Origin: Empedobacter stercoris
Lineage (GTDB): Bacteria > Bacteroidota > Bacteroidia > Flavobacteriales > Weeksellaceae
DNA: 64,000 nt
Assembly (NCBI RefSeq): GCF_020281205.1
Contig: NZ_JACXZC010000012.1
Location: 18,919 to 82,918, forward strand
Direction: 5' to 3'
Shown: positions 28,924 through 38,100 of the stretch, piece by piece
Position numbering within the stretch: the first letter of the stretch is position 1
Layout: every line of letters starts with the position of its first letter
Program-made: the position numbers and the translations under genes
The notes under the pieces: generated by a model
Told to the model about the DNA's origin: nothing
Seen by the model: only the letters and a program-made list of their open reading frames with translations
Database searches by the model: none

Positions 28924-29502
28924 ATGGAACTTTTAAAAGAGAGAATATTAAAAGATGGAAAGAGTTTCGATGGTGGAATTTTAAAAGTAGATAGTTTTAT
29001 TAATCATCAGATGGATCCTATTTTAATGAAAAACATTGCAGACGAATTTGTAAAACGTTTTTCGGATTTAAATATTAATAAAATTATTACAATTGAAGCA
29101 AGTGGAATTGCACCTGCTATTATGCTAGGGTTAGAGCTAAATTTACCTGTTGTTTTCGTAAAGAAGGCAAAGCCAAAAACGATGACTGATTTTTATGCAT
29201 CGCAAGTATATTCGTTTACAAAAGACAGAACATACGATGTTTGTGTAAGCAATCAGTTTCTGAACGAAAATGATAATGTCGTTTTTATTGATGATTTTTT
29301 AGCAAATGGAAATGCAGCATTAGGTGTAAAAGATTTAATCAAACAATCTGGAGCAAATCTTTTGGGAATGGGATTTATCATCGAAAAATCTTTTCAAGAA
29401 GGGCGAAATCGATTAATAGATCAAGGAATTAGGGTTGAATCGTTGGTTAGAATTGATTGGTTAGGAGAAAACTCGATTGAATTTGTTGAAGAAAAAATGT
29501 AA
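28924..29502 (+). CDS. xpt: xanthine phosphoribosyltransferase
   Basis: This 192-residue protein begins [25 protein letters not shown] as in Xpt. The PRPP loop [16 protein letters not shown] is near residue 120 and [13 protein letters not shown] near 57. It makes XMP from xanthine and PRPP, the substrate of the neighbouring GuaA. The 210 bp after it hold no gene, only the promoter of the tRNA cluster. Confidence 0.93.
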   Translation: MELLKERILKDGKSFDGGILKVDSFINHQMDPILMKNIADEFVKRFSDLNINKIITIEASGIAPAIMLGLELNLPVVFVKKAKPKTMTDFYASQVYSFTKDRTYDVCVSNQFLNENDNVVFIDDFLANGNAALGVKDLIKQSGANLLGMGFIIEKSFQEGRNRLIDQGIRVESLVRIDWLGENSIEFVEEKM

Positions 29503-29664
29503 AAGAAAGCAATTTTAAGTACTTATTTATTCGAAAATAGAATCTAAAAAATGAATGTTTTCAATAATTTTCAAAAAAGAAAAAAAAATAACATTTTTTT
29601 AAAATTCATTTTCAATGGATTATCAAAACAATCGTCTGTTTTAGCTAAAAACATGTAAAATTAG

Positions 29665-29696
29665 TTTTGGAGAATTAAAAAACCTTTCTATATTTG
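29665..29696 (+). promoter_or_regulatory. promoter of the tRNA-Gln cluster
   Basis: TTTTG at 29,665-29,669 and TATATTTG at 29,689-29,696 are separated by 19 nt, an almost ideal Bacteroidota promoter. The first tRNA begins 17 nt after it. Confidence 0.75.
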
Positions 29697-29713
29697 CACA
29701 GCAATTAAGACAT

Positions 29714-29784
29714 AGACCCATGGTGTAACGGTAGCACATCGGTTTTTGGTGCCGCTAGTTGGGGTTCGAATCCCTGTGGGTCTA
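29714..29784 (+). tRNA. tRNA-Gln (anticodon TTG), copy 1
   Basis: The 71-nt cloverleaf has acceptor stem AGACCCA / TGGGTCT, a D arm GTGT / GCAC, an anticodon loop TTTTGGT with anticodon TTG, and a T loop TTCGAAT. No complete CCA is encoded. It reads the Gln codons CAA and CAG. It is the first of three identical copies. Confidence 0.95.
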
Positions 29785-29867
29785 CAAAATGTCTTAAATC
29801 TCAATAAAAAAATTGTTGAGATTTTTTTATCTAATAAAAGTTGCGAAAATTGAAATAAAATGTAGTC

Positions 29868-29938
29868 AGACCCATGGTGTAACGGTAGCACATCGGTTTT
29901 TGGTGCCGCTAGTTGGGGTTCGAATCCCTGTGGGTCTA
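29868..29938 (+). tRNA. tRNA-Gln (anticodon TTG), copy 2
   Basis: This copy is identical over all 71 nt to copy 1, with an 83-nt AT-rich spacer before it. No separate promoter is evident, so it is probably made from the copy 1 transcript. Confidence 0.95.
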
Positions 29939-29971
29939 CAATTTTTTCAATTTTATATAATAATCATGGAC

Positions 29972-30042
29972 AGACCCATGGTGTAACGGTAGCACATCGG
30001 TTTTTGGTGCCGCTAGTTGGGGTTCGAATCCCTGTGGGTCTA
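29972..30042 (+). tRNA. tRNA-Gln (anticodon TTG), copy 3, likely phage attachment site
   Basis: This copy is identical to copies 1 and 2 and follows copy 2 by 33 nt. The phage integrase gene starts 60 bp beyond it, so its 3' half is the probable attL core. No second copy of the T-arm and acceptor sequence is found on either strand to the right within the window, so attR should lie past 64,000. Confidence 0.9.
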
Positions 30043-30062
30043 CAAATGAGTTTCAATATTTT

Positions 30063-30096
30063 TATATGTTGTTAATTGCCAGTTGATTAACATATA
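30063..30096. promoter_or_regulatory. inverted repeat upstream of integrase
   Basis: A perfect 8-bp inverted repeat (TATATGTT / AACATATA) with an 18-nt spacer lies between the last tRNA and the integrase start. It could be an integrase arm site, an excisionase or repressor site, or a leader hairpin. Confidence 0.35.
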
Positions 30097-30102
30097 AATA
30101 AA

Positions 30103-31320
30103 ATGGAACGAAACATAAAAATACAAGAACGATTTGATTCTATTGGAACGGATTTGGCACGAAAAAAAATCCGTCCAATGAATTATCGTTTTAAACTTCA
30201 CAATCACATCAGAAAGACTGATGGAAAAGTTAAATTGAACTTATTCGTCACACATTCTGGAAAATCAGAAACAATTTCTATTGCTAACATTCTTATAAAT
30301 CCTACTAAATGGAATAAGAAAAAACAGCGGCTTAATTCTCGTACATCGGAAGATGCTGGAATAAATAAGGCATTAGATCAAATTGAGGAAAAAGTATTGC
30401 AGATTAAAAATAAATATGCAGGACATAATGAAACTTTGACAGCTAAAAAATTTGTTGAAGAATATGTTAACTTTAATGCAAATTTTGATTTTCTTATTTT
30501 TATGGATGTACAAATTCAGCGGGAAAAAGATATGCTGAAAAAATCCACACATACCTATTATTACAATGTTCTGCAAAAATTAAAACGTTGGAGAAAAGTT
30601 ATTTATTTCAAAGATGTAAATGATGTTTTCTTTGAAGATTATACGCGCTATTGTAAATCTTTAGGAAATCATACCAATACTATTTCAAGGAATATTCGTG
30701 GAATTAAAAAGTATTTAAAGAAAGCTACTAAAAAAGGTATTAAAATAAATATCGATTTAGAAGATGTAAAAACTAAACGTTTGAAAAGTACTCGAAGTGA
30801 TTTAAGTATTTCGGAAGTTAGATTTTTATTGAACGAATATTATAAAAATAAGCTTCCTTATCCAGCACAACAAAGTTTAGGTTTATTTTTATTCAGTTGC
30901 TTTACAGGCTTGAGATGGTCCGAATTGAACGAATTTAATTTGAATAAAATCTATAAAAAATATATTGTTATTTTTCAAGAAAAAACAGAGAATCCATTGC
31001 GAATACCATTGACTGTTGAAGCCGAAGATTTAGCACGATCTATTAATTGGGATAGAAAAATTGCTTATCAAAGTTGGTTGAAGTATTTGAAAGAAGCTGC
31101 TAAAATATTAGAATTTAATAAAAGAATTTCTTTTCATATAGGGCGACATACTTTTGCGACAAATTATATGCGAACAAATGGTAATGTAATGCGATTGATG
31201 CTTTTATTAGGTCATAAAGAAATTTCAACAACTCAAATTTATGTACATATGACGAATATGGAAAATGATGATCATATACATAAATTATCAAATTTATATT
31301 CAGTAGGAAGTGGGCAATAA
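30103..31320 (+). CDS. prophage tyrosine integrase
   Basis: This 405-residue tyrosine recombinase has an N-terminal arm-binding domain (about 20-110), a SAM-like core-binding domain (about 120-220) and a catalytic domain. Catalytic residues are visible: Arg in FTGLRWSEL near 270, HIGRHTFATNY near 347 (His and Arg), LLGHKEIS (His) near 370 and the Tyr nucleophile in STTQIYVHM near 381. Its size and layout match Bacteroidota phage and conjugative-element integrases. It stands next to the tRNA-Gln cluster and is convergent with the late tail genes. Its stop codon lies in the loop of a terminator. Confidence 0.95.
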   Translation: MERNIKIQERFDSIGTDLARKKIRPMNYRFKLHNHIRKTDGKVKLNLFVTHSGKSETISIANILINPTKWNKKKQRLNSRTSEDAGINKALDQIEEKVLQIKNKYAGHNETLTAKKFVEEYVNFNANFDFLIFMDVQIQREKDMLKKSTHTYYYNVLQKLKRWRKVIYFKDVNDVFFEDYTRYCKSLGNHTNTISRNIRGIKKYLKKATKKGIKINIDLEDVKTKRLKSTRSDLSISEVRFLLNEYYKNKLPYPAQQSLGLFLFSCFTGLRWSELNEFNLNKIYKKYIVIFQEKTENPLRIPLTVEAEDLARSINWDRKIAYQSWLKYLKEAAKILEFNKRISFHIGRHTFATNYMRTNGNVMRLMLLLGHKEISTTQIYVHMTNMENDDHIHKLSNLYSVGSGQ

Positions 31321-31333
31321 GCCCACTTTTTTA
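31309..31333. terminator. bidirectional terminator, integrase and tail operon
   Basis: A perfect 7-bp GC-rich stem (AGTGGGC / GCCCACT) with the integrase stop codon in its loop is followed by T6 on the plus strand. It lies 4 nt from the stop of the convergent tail gene. Confidence 0.8.
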
Positions 31334-33133
31334 TCTCAGGATTAATGATTCAACATTGATTTCTTCTACACCATTTTCGATATCACGTTGAATTTTTTTG
31401 ATGAAATGATAATTTCCATAACAATATTTTTCACGCTTAATATCGAATGGATTAAGATATCGTGTTCTTGTCTGAAAATCCCAATTGTATTCCACTGTTT
31501 GAATTCTGAATCTTAACCAGGTTTTATAAAATTCTTCTGTAATTGCTGGCGTTAGAAAATCAATCATTTCTAATGTTTGATTATTAGTAGGATCATTACT
31601 TCTAATTGCAGCATAAATATTACTATCATCATCTTTGTAAATAAAACTTGACATTTGATTATTACGCATAATTAATGGTAATGGAGTTACATCTATATCA
31701 ATTGTTGTCGTATTATCATTAACAATGAAATTTTCGGTGTAATATCCATCTTGTGTAACAAATGTCTGGAGTAATGGATATGTTTCATCATCTGAATTTT
31801 TGAATTTAATTAAGAAAGTATCCCCCAAATTGGTTGTTCGTTCAATTTCATCAACTTCGGTAAATGTCCAATCGTCAGGATCTTTTTTTGAGCGTAAATA
31901 TTTCTCTTTTAAATTCATTGTGACTACACCGTCATTTCTAACAGTAAAATCTACATTGAACCAATTTATTGTCGTTGTAATAAAAGCACCTTGCGTTGTA
32001 TCTGGCAACGCATTTTTTAAATCAATAACATTTGAATCTACTGAATAATTGATTACTTCACCATTTTCATCGTATATCTCAATAGGTGTGATTTTTATTT
32101 CTGTTTTCTCCGAATCGCGTTGATAATCATACGCTAATATTCTTAGTTTAGAACCTTCTTTTTTTGTCTTAAAAACAAAATCTACATTGTAACTATTACG
32201 ACCAGATTTTGACCAAATCAATTGATCGTCTAAATAAATAAATGCACTTGTATGATGATGTTTTCTGCCCCAATTATGAATTATACCATTTAATCTAAAT
32301 TGCCCAAAAAAATTGATTTCTTGTTCTGCATCCCATCTTCCGTATTGCCAACCTTTTCCCAACCGATGTCGAAAACCTTCACGAATGTAACTTTCAATCC
32401 CTACATTCCAATCAATTGTTTCTGGACGATCTTTTAACTCGAATTTTTTCCCTGTGATTAAAATTAATTTTTGAAGTTTTTCGAGGTTGTAAATATCACC
32501 TTCTAATCGATAGCCAGCTTGTTTTATAATTTCTTCTAAAACAAAAAGCCAATATAAGTAAGGGCGAATAATCGTTCGGTTATATACAATATTATTTACA
32601 TCGTCAATTTCATTTTCTACCCATGAACCGTCTAATCTTAAATTGGTTGATCCTGAAAAGTTAGCAAAATTAATATCAGATGATTTGTATTGGTCCGAAT
32701 GAATCAATGGAAAATAATATTTTGCTTCTGGATAAAATTTAGCATTGATTTCTGTTGCATGATTTCTAATGTTATCAACTGTAATTGTATCAAATTTTAA
32801 ATCGCTGAGTTTTTTATCCCAGTTAGGAAAATTTTCTTGACCATAGAAAATAGAAAACGAAAAGAAATTATTATCCAACGACAATATTTCGAATCGTGCT
32901 GGGAATATATCATTGTTCAAATTTACAATTACATCATATCTAACTTGATATTCTTCTGCATTGTTTGATTTATATTTCAAAAAAAACGGATGAATATCAT
33001 AAGGTAATTTTTCTGGTAATGTGTAAGCTGAAACAAGATTAGACGTAAACCAGTTGTTTTCTTCTGTAAATTGAATTTTACGTTTCGTTAAATCAATAAA
33101 AAAATCACCCTCAACTTCTGTAACTCTTATCAT
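31331..33133 (-). CDS. distal tail/baseplate-like phage protein
   Basis: This 600-residue protein has no domain I can name. It is mostly beta-strand-like and rich in aromatic and acidic residues, with a central segment (about 250-320) that looks like a jelly-roll carbohydrate-binding fold (FIYLDDQLIWSK). It is the last gene of the rightward-starting late operon and overlaps the preceding tail gene by 23 nt. Its place after the tape measure and one other large protein fits a tail-tip hub or baseplate component. The function is inferred from position only. Confidence 0.6.
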   Translation of the reverse strand: MIRVTEVEGDFFIDLTKRKIQFTEENNWFTSNLVSAYTLPEKLPYDIHPFFLKYKSNNAEEYQVRYDVIVNLNNDIFPARFEILSLDNNFFSFSIFYGQENFPNWDKKLSDLKFDTITVDNIRNHATEINAKFYPEAKYYFPLIHSDQYKSSDINFANFSGSTNLRLDGSWVENEIDDVNNIVYNRTIIRPYLYWLFVLEEIIKQAGYRLEGDIYNLEKLQKLILITGKKFELKDRPETIDWNVGIESYIREGFRHRLGKGWQYGRWDAEQEINFFGQFRLNGIIHNWGRKHHHTSAFIYLDDQLIWSKSGRNSYNVDFVFKTKKEGSKLRILAYDYQRDSEKTEIKITPIEIYDENGEVINYSVDSNVIDLKNALPDTTQGAFITTTINWFNVDFTVRNDGVVTMNLKEKYLRSKKDPDDWTFTEVDEIERTTNLGDTFLIKFKNSDDETYPLLQTFVTQDGYYTENFIVNDNTTTIDIDVTPLPLIMRNNQMSSFIYKDDDSNIYAAIRSNDPTNNQTLEMIDFLTPAITEEFYKTWLRFRIQTVEYNWDFQTRTRYLNPFDIKREKYCYGNYHFIKKIQRDIENGVEEINVESLILR

Positions 33134-35174
33134 AACTTTCTGGATTAATATGAAATTCTATATCATAGCCAAACAATTCGTTTTCGCTATCGTACAACTC
33201 TAATTTTTCTGTTTTTGGAATTATTTCGGTGATTTCTTCACCTTGAATAAACCAACATTTTGGCGATGCTAATATTTCATTTATCACCTCGATGTCATCA
33301 TGTGTAATTAATCCTGTATTTACCGTTAGAGTATTGGAACGTGTTACAGCAACATTTTTTAATTTTCCTTTTGCTGGAGAATAAGTTGTGTAATCCATAG
33401 CAATTGGAAAAGTATATTCGCCTGTTGCTTCAAAAATTTTCAATAATCCCCAATAATCAATGAAAGCAATAAAATTAGATTGATTTTGTTCAGGAAAAAT
33501 TTGGTATCGAACCACTTGATTACCTAATTGAAATTCGACCATGTCACCAACTTCACAATTGAGAGTATGAAAATCAACATACAAACTAAAAATAGAAAGC
33601 TTTGCATTCTGAATAATTGGAATTGGTAGACTTTGAACAACTGAATTGATATAAATTTTAATTGCATCTGTTTTGTGATACAAATAATTTAATACCGTTT
33701 TTCCATTTTTTGTTGCACGTAAAGTTTTGTTGATGTGATTTCCTAAAAAACCTATATTTTGATTTGTCAATGTTTTTGGTCGATGTCCTTTCATAAAAAT
33801 TTGCGTTGGAATGTCGTACCAAAAAACATCTTCTTTTGTAGTGTAATTTTTCTCCGTAATTTTTAAATCAACACGTGCAAAATCATACATACGTTTTTTC
33901 TGAAATCTTGATTTTGTAACTTCTAAATCAGAAATCTGATCCTCATATAATAGAAAATAATCATGGATATATTGCCCTAAATCAAATGTCGTTTTATTGT
34001 TATTAAAATAGAAATTCAAAGATTCTTCAATCGTAATTACCTTTCCTTTGTTATTGAAAATAGAAGCTTTAAGAATAATATTGATATAATTATTTTCATC
34101 TCTTTTATAGGCTGAAAATGTTAACGATTCGTTATCTAATGAAAAATGAATGTCTTTGTTGTAATTAGAATTCCAATAACTGTACAACTCAAAATCAACA
34201 TTAATCGTTGCTTCTTTTGATGTATCATTAAATTTGATTTGCCCGGTATAATTACCAACAGAAATCGTACTATCTGAAATTGATCTTACTTGATATGTTT
34301 TTACATTATTTTGTTCTGTGACTAATTGTAATTCTATCCATTCTGGTTTTGAAATTGCCGTTGGATTTGGTGTATAAACGACAAACTTTTGCCAATCACT
34401 TTTTTGTTCAGATTCTAAATGTGAAAATTCTAAGTGATTAGTACTAATTTCTAAATCGTTGGTATTTGTTTGAAGAACATTTAGTACAAATGTTGCTAAA
34501 TTTAGATTTACTTTCTGAAACGAAATTGAAGCTACATTTAATCCATATTCCAATTGATTGGAATCTGCTGCTGAAAATACCAACTGTCTATTTCCTGCAG
34601 GAAATGTTTTTGGTAATTTTTCACCATTTACCTCTATGTATGCTGGTCCATTCACCACATAGTCTGTATCACTTACAATTGCTACAGTACTTTTTGTAGA
34701 TGAATTGTTTTGTCGAACGTAATGAATAGCATCTGATTCCTTATTAATTGAGAAATTATAGGAAGTTGGTAAAGCTACAGATAACGATAAGTTTATTTGT
34801 TGAGTTTGAACAATTGTCCAAGGTTCAGCATCTTTTTGTCTTGAAATTGAAACATAAAAAAGACCTGTGTAATATCCATTTGGAACATTAGTTAAATCTT
34901 TTATTTTAATCGTTACATTATCAGCCCAACCGCTTCCTCCACCGTTTTCAATCGTTTTTTCACCATCAATTTCAAATAAATCAAAACCATATTGATTGGT
35001 TGAACATTCTAACGAAATTCTATAATTATAGAAATCTTGCTCTAATGCCGATTGTGAAGTTGCTACACTTACAGTTTTACTTGTAGGTACATTATTTGCT
35101 TGATGAAAACTGAGATTAGAAGGTGTAATGTTGATGTAATATGTTACTTCGCCACCGTCAATTATAACTGCCAT
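33111..35174 (-). CDS. distal tail protein with Ig/BACON-like repeats
   Basis: In this 687-residue protein the first 330 residues contain about three beta-sandwich repeats. Each starts with a phrase like 'I.PSNLSFHQANN' or 'ISTNHLEFSHLES' and ends in a '.Y.G.I.F' strand, similar to BACON or Ig-like modules in Bacteroidota surface proteins. The C-terminal half is different, beta-rich and ends FEIHIN-PES. The ATG overlaps the tape measure stop (TAATG). Position suggests a distal tail or tail-tip protein that may touch host glycans. Confidence 0.6.
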   Translation of the reverse strand: MAVIIDGGEVTYYINITPSNLSFHQANNVPTSKTVSVATSQSALEQDFYNYRISLECSTNQYGFDLFEIDGEKTIENGGGSGWADNVTIKIKDLTNVPNGYYTGLFYVSISRQKDAEPWTIVQTQQINLSLSVALPTSYNFSINKESDAIHYVRQNNSSTKSTVAIVSDTDYVVNGPAYIEVNGEKLPKTFPAGNRQLVFSAADSNQLEYGLNVASISFQKVNLNLATFVLNVLQTNTNDLEISTNHLEFSHLESEQKSDWQKFVVYTPNPTAISKPEWIELQLVTEQNNVKTYQVRSISDSTISVGNYTGQIKFNDTSKEATINVDFELYSYWNSNYNKDIHFSLDNESLTFSAYKRDENNYINIILKASIFNNKGKVITIEESLNFYFNNNKTTFDLGQYIHDYFLLYEDQISDLEVTKSRFQKKRMYDFARVDLKITEKNYTTKEDVFWYDIPTQIFMKGHRPKTLTNQNIGFLGNHINKTLRATKNGKTVLNYLYHKTDAIKIYINSVVQSLPIPIIQNAKLSIFSLYVDFHTLNCEVGDMVEFQLGNQVVRYQIFPEQNQSNFIAFIDYWGLLKIFEATGEYTFPIAMDYTTYSPAKGKLKNVAVTRSNTLTVNTGLITHDDIEVINEILASPKCWFIQGEEITEIIPKTEKLELYDSENELFGYDIEFHINPESYDKSYRS

Positions 35175-38100
35175 TACATTTTAGTTTTTGAAATGAATTG
35201 TTGGTATTTTTTATTTCCATCGCTCATTTTTTGTTGAAAACGCATGTCGTTCACTAAATGGGCTTGAATTCCGTTTGTTTTTAAATCACTTAACAATTCA
35301 AAATTTGCAGACAATAACGCAATGATTTCAGGATTTTGCATTGACGCAATATCGGGCATAGTTCCACCTTCATATCCTGGTGATTTGATTCCATTTACTT
35401 CATTTAAAACTGCAGTTTTTAAAGCTGGTGAAAATCCTTTCCATTGTGGTCCCGAAATTATCATCTCAGGGAAAAACTGACCTTGTTCACCAGCTAAGAA
35501 ATGAGTAGGTTTTGATACTAAACCAGACTTTGCTACACCTCCTTTTTTGGCTCTGAAATTCTTACCATCTTGTTCTCTTTGAATGTTGATGTAACCATCT
35601 TCAAAACCTTTTGATGGTAATGGCTGTTTTAAAATCATACCGACTTGTATCGCTCCCAAAGCACCAACGATACCAGCTAAAACCCAGTTTGGCAAAGCTT
35701 CTGTTACTGCTGCTGCTGTATTCATTATCGCAGAAACTAATGCCATTTGTTTTTCGCGTTTTGCTTGCTTATATTCTATTTCAGCTTTTCTCTTATTGTA
35801 TGCATCGTCTAATTTCTGAACTTCTGCATTATAAGTTGCTTGTGAAATAAAACCTTGATCTAATTGTTTTTGTAAGGAATCTTTTCGTTTGTTGTTGTTT
35901 TCTTCAAATTTTTGTAATGATTTATTTTCAGATGCAGCAACCATTTGAGCATATTGCGAATACATATTAACCATTAAGCCAATTACATTTGCGACATCTT
36001 CAAATTTTAATTTACCTTCGTCAAGGTTATCAAATAACGTTTGCCAATCATTGGCATTCATTCCAAAAATATCTGTAGATCCTCCAGAAGCTTTTTGTAA
36101 ACCTTCACTTTTATCACCGTTCGGATTTTCTTTATCTGTTTGTTCGCCTTTCAGTTGATTTTTTGCAATGATTAATTCATTGATTTTATTTTTTAAATCT
36201 TCAACTTGTTGCGAAATAACTTCTTGTTGTTCTGGAGTAAGTAAATTAAAATCTATTCCAGCATCTGTCGAACCTTGTGAAATGGCTTGTAATTGACTTA
36301 ATTGTTCTTCTAAGAATTTTTGTTGTGCCGCTAATGTTTCAGCTTCATATTGTTTATCTAAGGCTGTTTTTGCATCTTGCCACGTTTTAATATTCTTTAA
36401 TTCTTTGTCGTTCAGCGAACGTTTCAGAATTTCTTTGGCATCTTCTACAGATGATATAGTTGCCAATTCAGCTGTTTGTAAACGCTTTTGTTCTGTTATT
36501 TTGTCATTAGAAGATTTGATTAAAAGATCTATTTCAGAAAGTTGATATTCTCTACCAATTTTTAACAACTCTTCAGAATATTTTAATTGTTGTTGAGTTA
36601 ATAAATTATTGATTTCTTGATTTTTAATCAAATACGTCTGCTTCATAGTTTCGATACTTTTAACCAATTCTGTATCGCCTTTATTAGTTGCAGAAGCTTT
36701 TTGATTATCTAATGTTTTTAAAGTTTCTTCATCGATTAATTGTTTACGTAAATCATTCATTTTACGTTGATTTTCAACGCTAAGAATTGCTCGCTCACGT
36801 TCAAATTTATCTTCAATACTTGCCAAATCTAAATCTTCATATTCACGTTGAATTTTTAAGATTTCTTCTTGATTTTTTATAGTATCTTTTTTTAATTCTT
36901 CGAAATATTTATCACGATTTGCTTTTTCTTTTTCACGTGATTTTTCTGCATCATTTTTTGCTTTTTCAGCGTCTCGTTCTCTTTTTTTACGAGCTTTTTC
37001 TACTTCTTTATCACCTTTTTTATCATTAGGATGATTGAAATCTGTTGATGTAGAAGTTGTTGTTGCAGAATCATCTATTCCAATTAATGAATTTAGAATA
37101 TCATTATCTGCTTTTTGTTTTGCTAATTCTTGTTTATATTCTTTAGAATTTTTATTGAGTTTTTTTAATAAACTTGATGATTTAGATAACCTTTTTCGTA
37201 CAGTTTCAATTTGTTTTTCTTGATCAGAATTCAATACATTAATTTGATTAGTAACTTGTTGATTACTTTTCTTCGCTTCATCAATTTCTGATTGAATTAC
37301 TTTTTGATTTCGTCCAACATCAAATCCAAAGAATTTTCCATCAGAACCGTAACCAGAACCAGTGTCCTTTGTATTTTTCTTTTCAGTTTCTAAGGCTGTG
37401 ATTTTTGTATTGTTTTTTAGTTGAGTAGTATATAACTCAGCTTTATAAGCCACAATAGCCTTTGCCTTTGCTAAATCATCAATATGTTTGATATAACTTT
37501 TTATTAAAGAAATTCCTTCTTTTGTCGTCGCATTTTCTAAGGTTAAAGTATCTAAATAACCATTGGTAATTTTCTTTAATAATTCTAATGCACGCTGTTT
37601 TTGTTCTATAGAAGCATTTTCGTCTTTTAAAACTGAAAGTAAATTTTGAATTCTATTTTTTTGTTCTGATGTTGATTCTGCAATATCATTTTGGATTCTT
37701 ACAGAAGCGTTCATGACATCATTAGCTTCTTCTGTATTATTTTTTAATAAAACATAAGCTGTTGCTAATGCCATTACTAAAGCTGTAACAGCACCAATAG
37801 GAGATAAACCTAATGTTGCATTTAATAATCTTAATTGAACAATTGCAGCTTTAATATTACCTGTTAACAACATTTTGGCTATTGCCAAACCTTCCGTTCT
37901 AATAATTGCGATTGCTGCTAACGCATTTTGAATTTTTAATTGTAAATTATATAATGCAGTACCAGATTGTGCCCTTGCTGTCCAAATTGCATATAATTTT
38001 AATGCAGCGTTATATGATACTAATCCTACTGTAAGAATTAATAATAATTTTGTTAGTAAAATAATATTATTACGCCAGGCTGTGGTTTTATGATCTGTAT

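Noticed and set aside
29688..29891. Minus-strand frame across the tRNA genes
   Set aside because: It is a spurious translation of two tRNA genes and their spacer.
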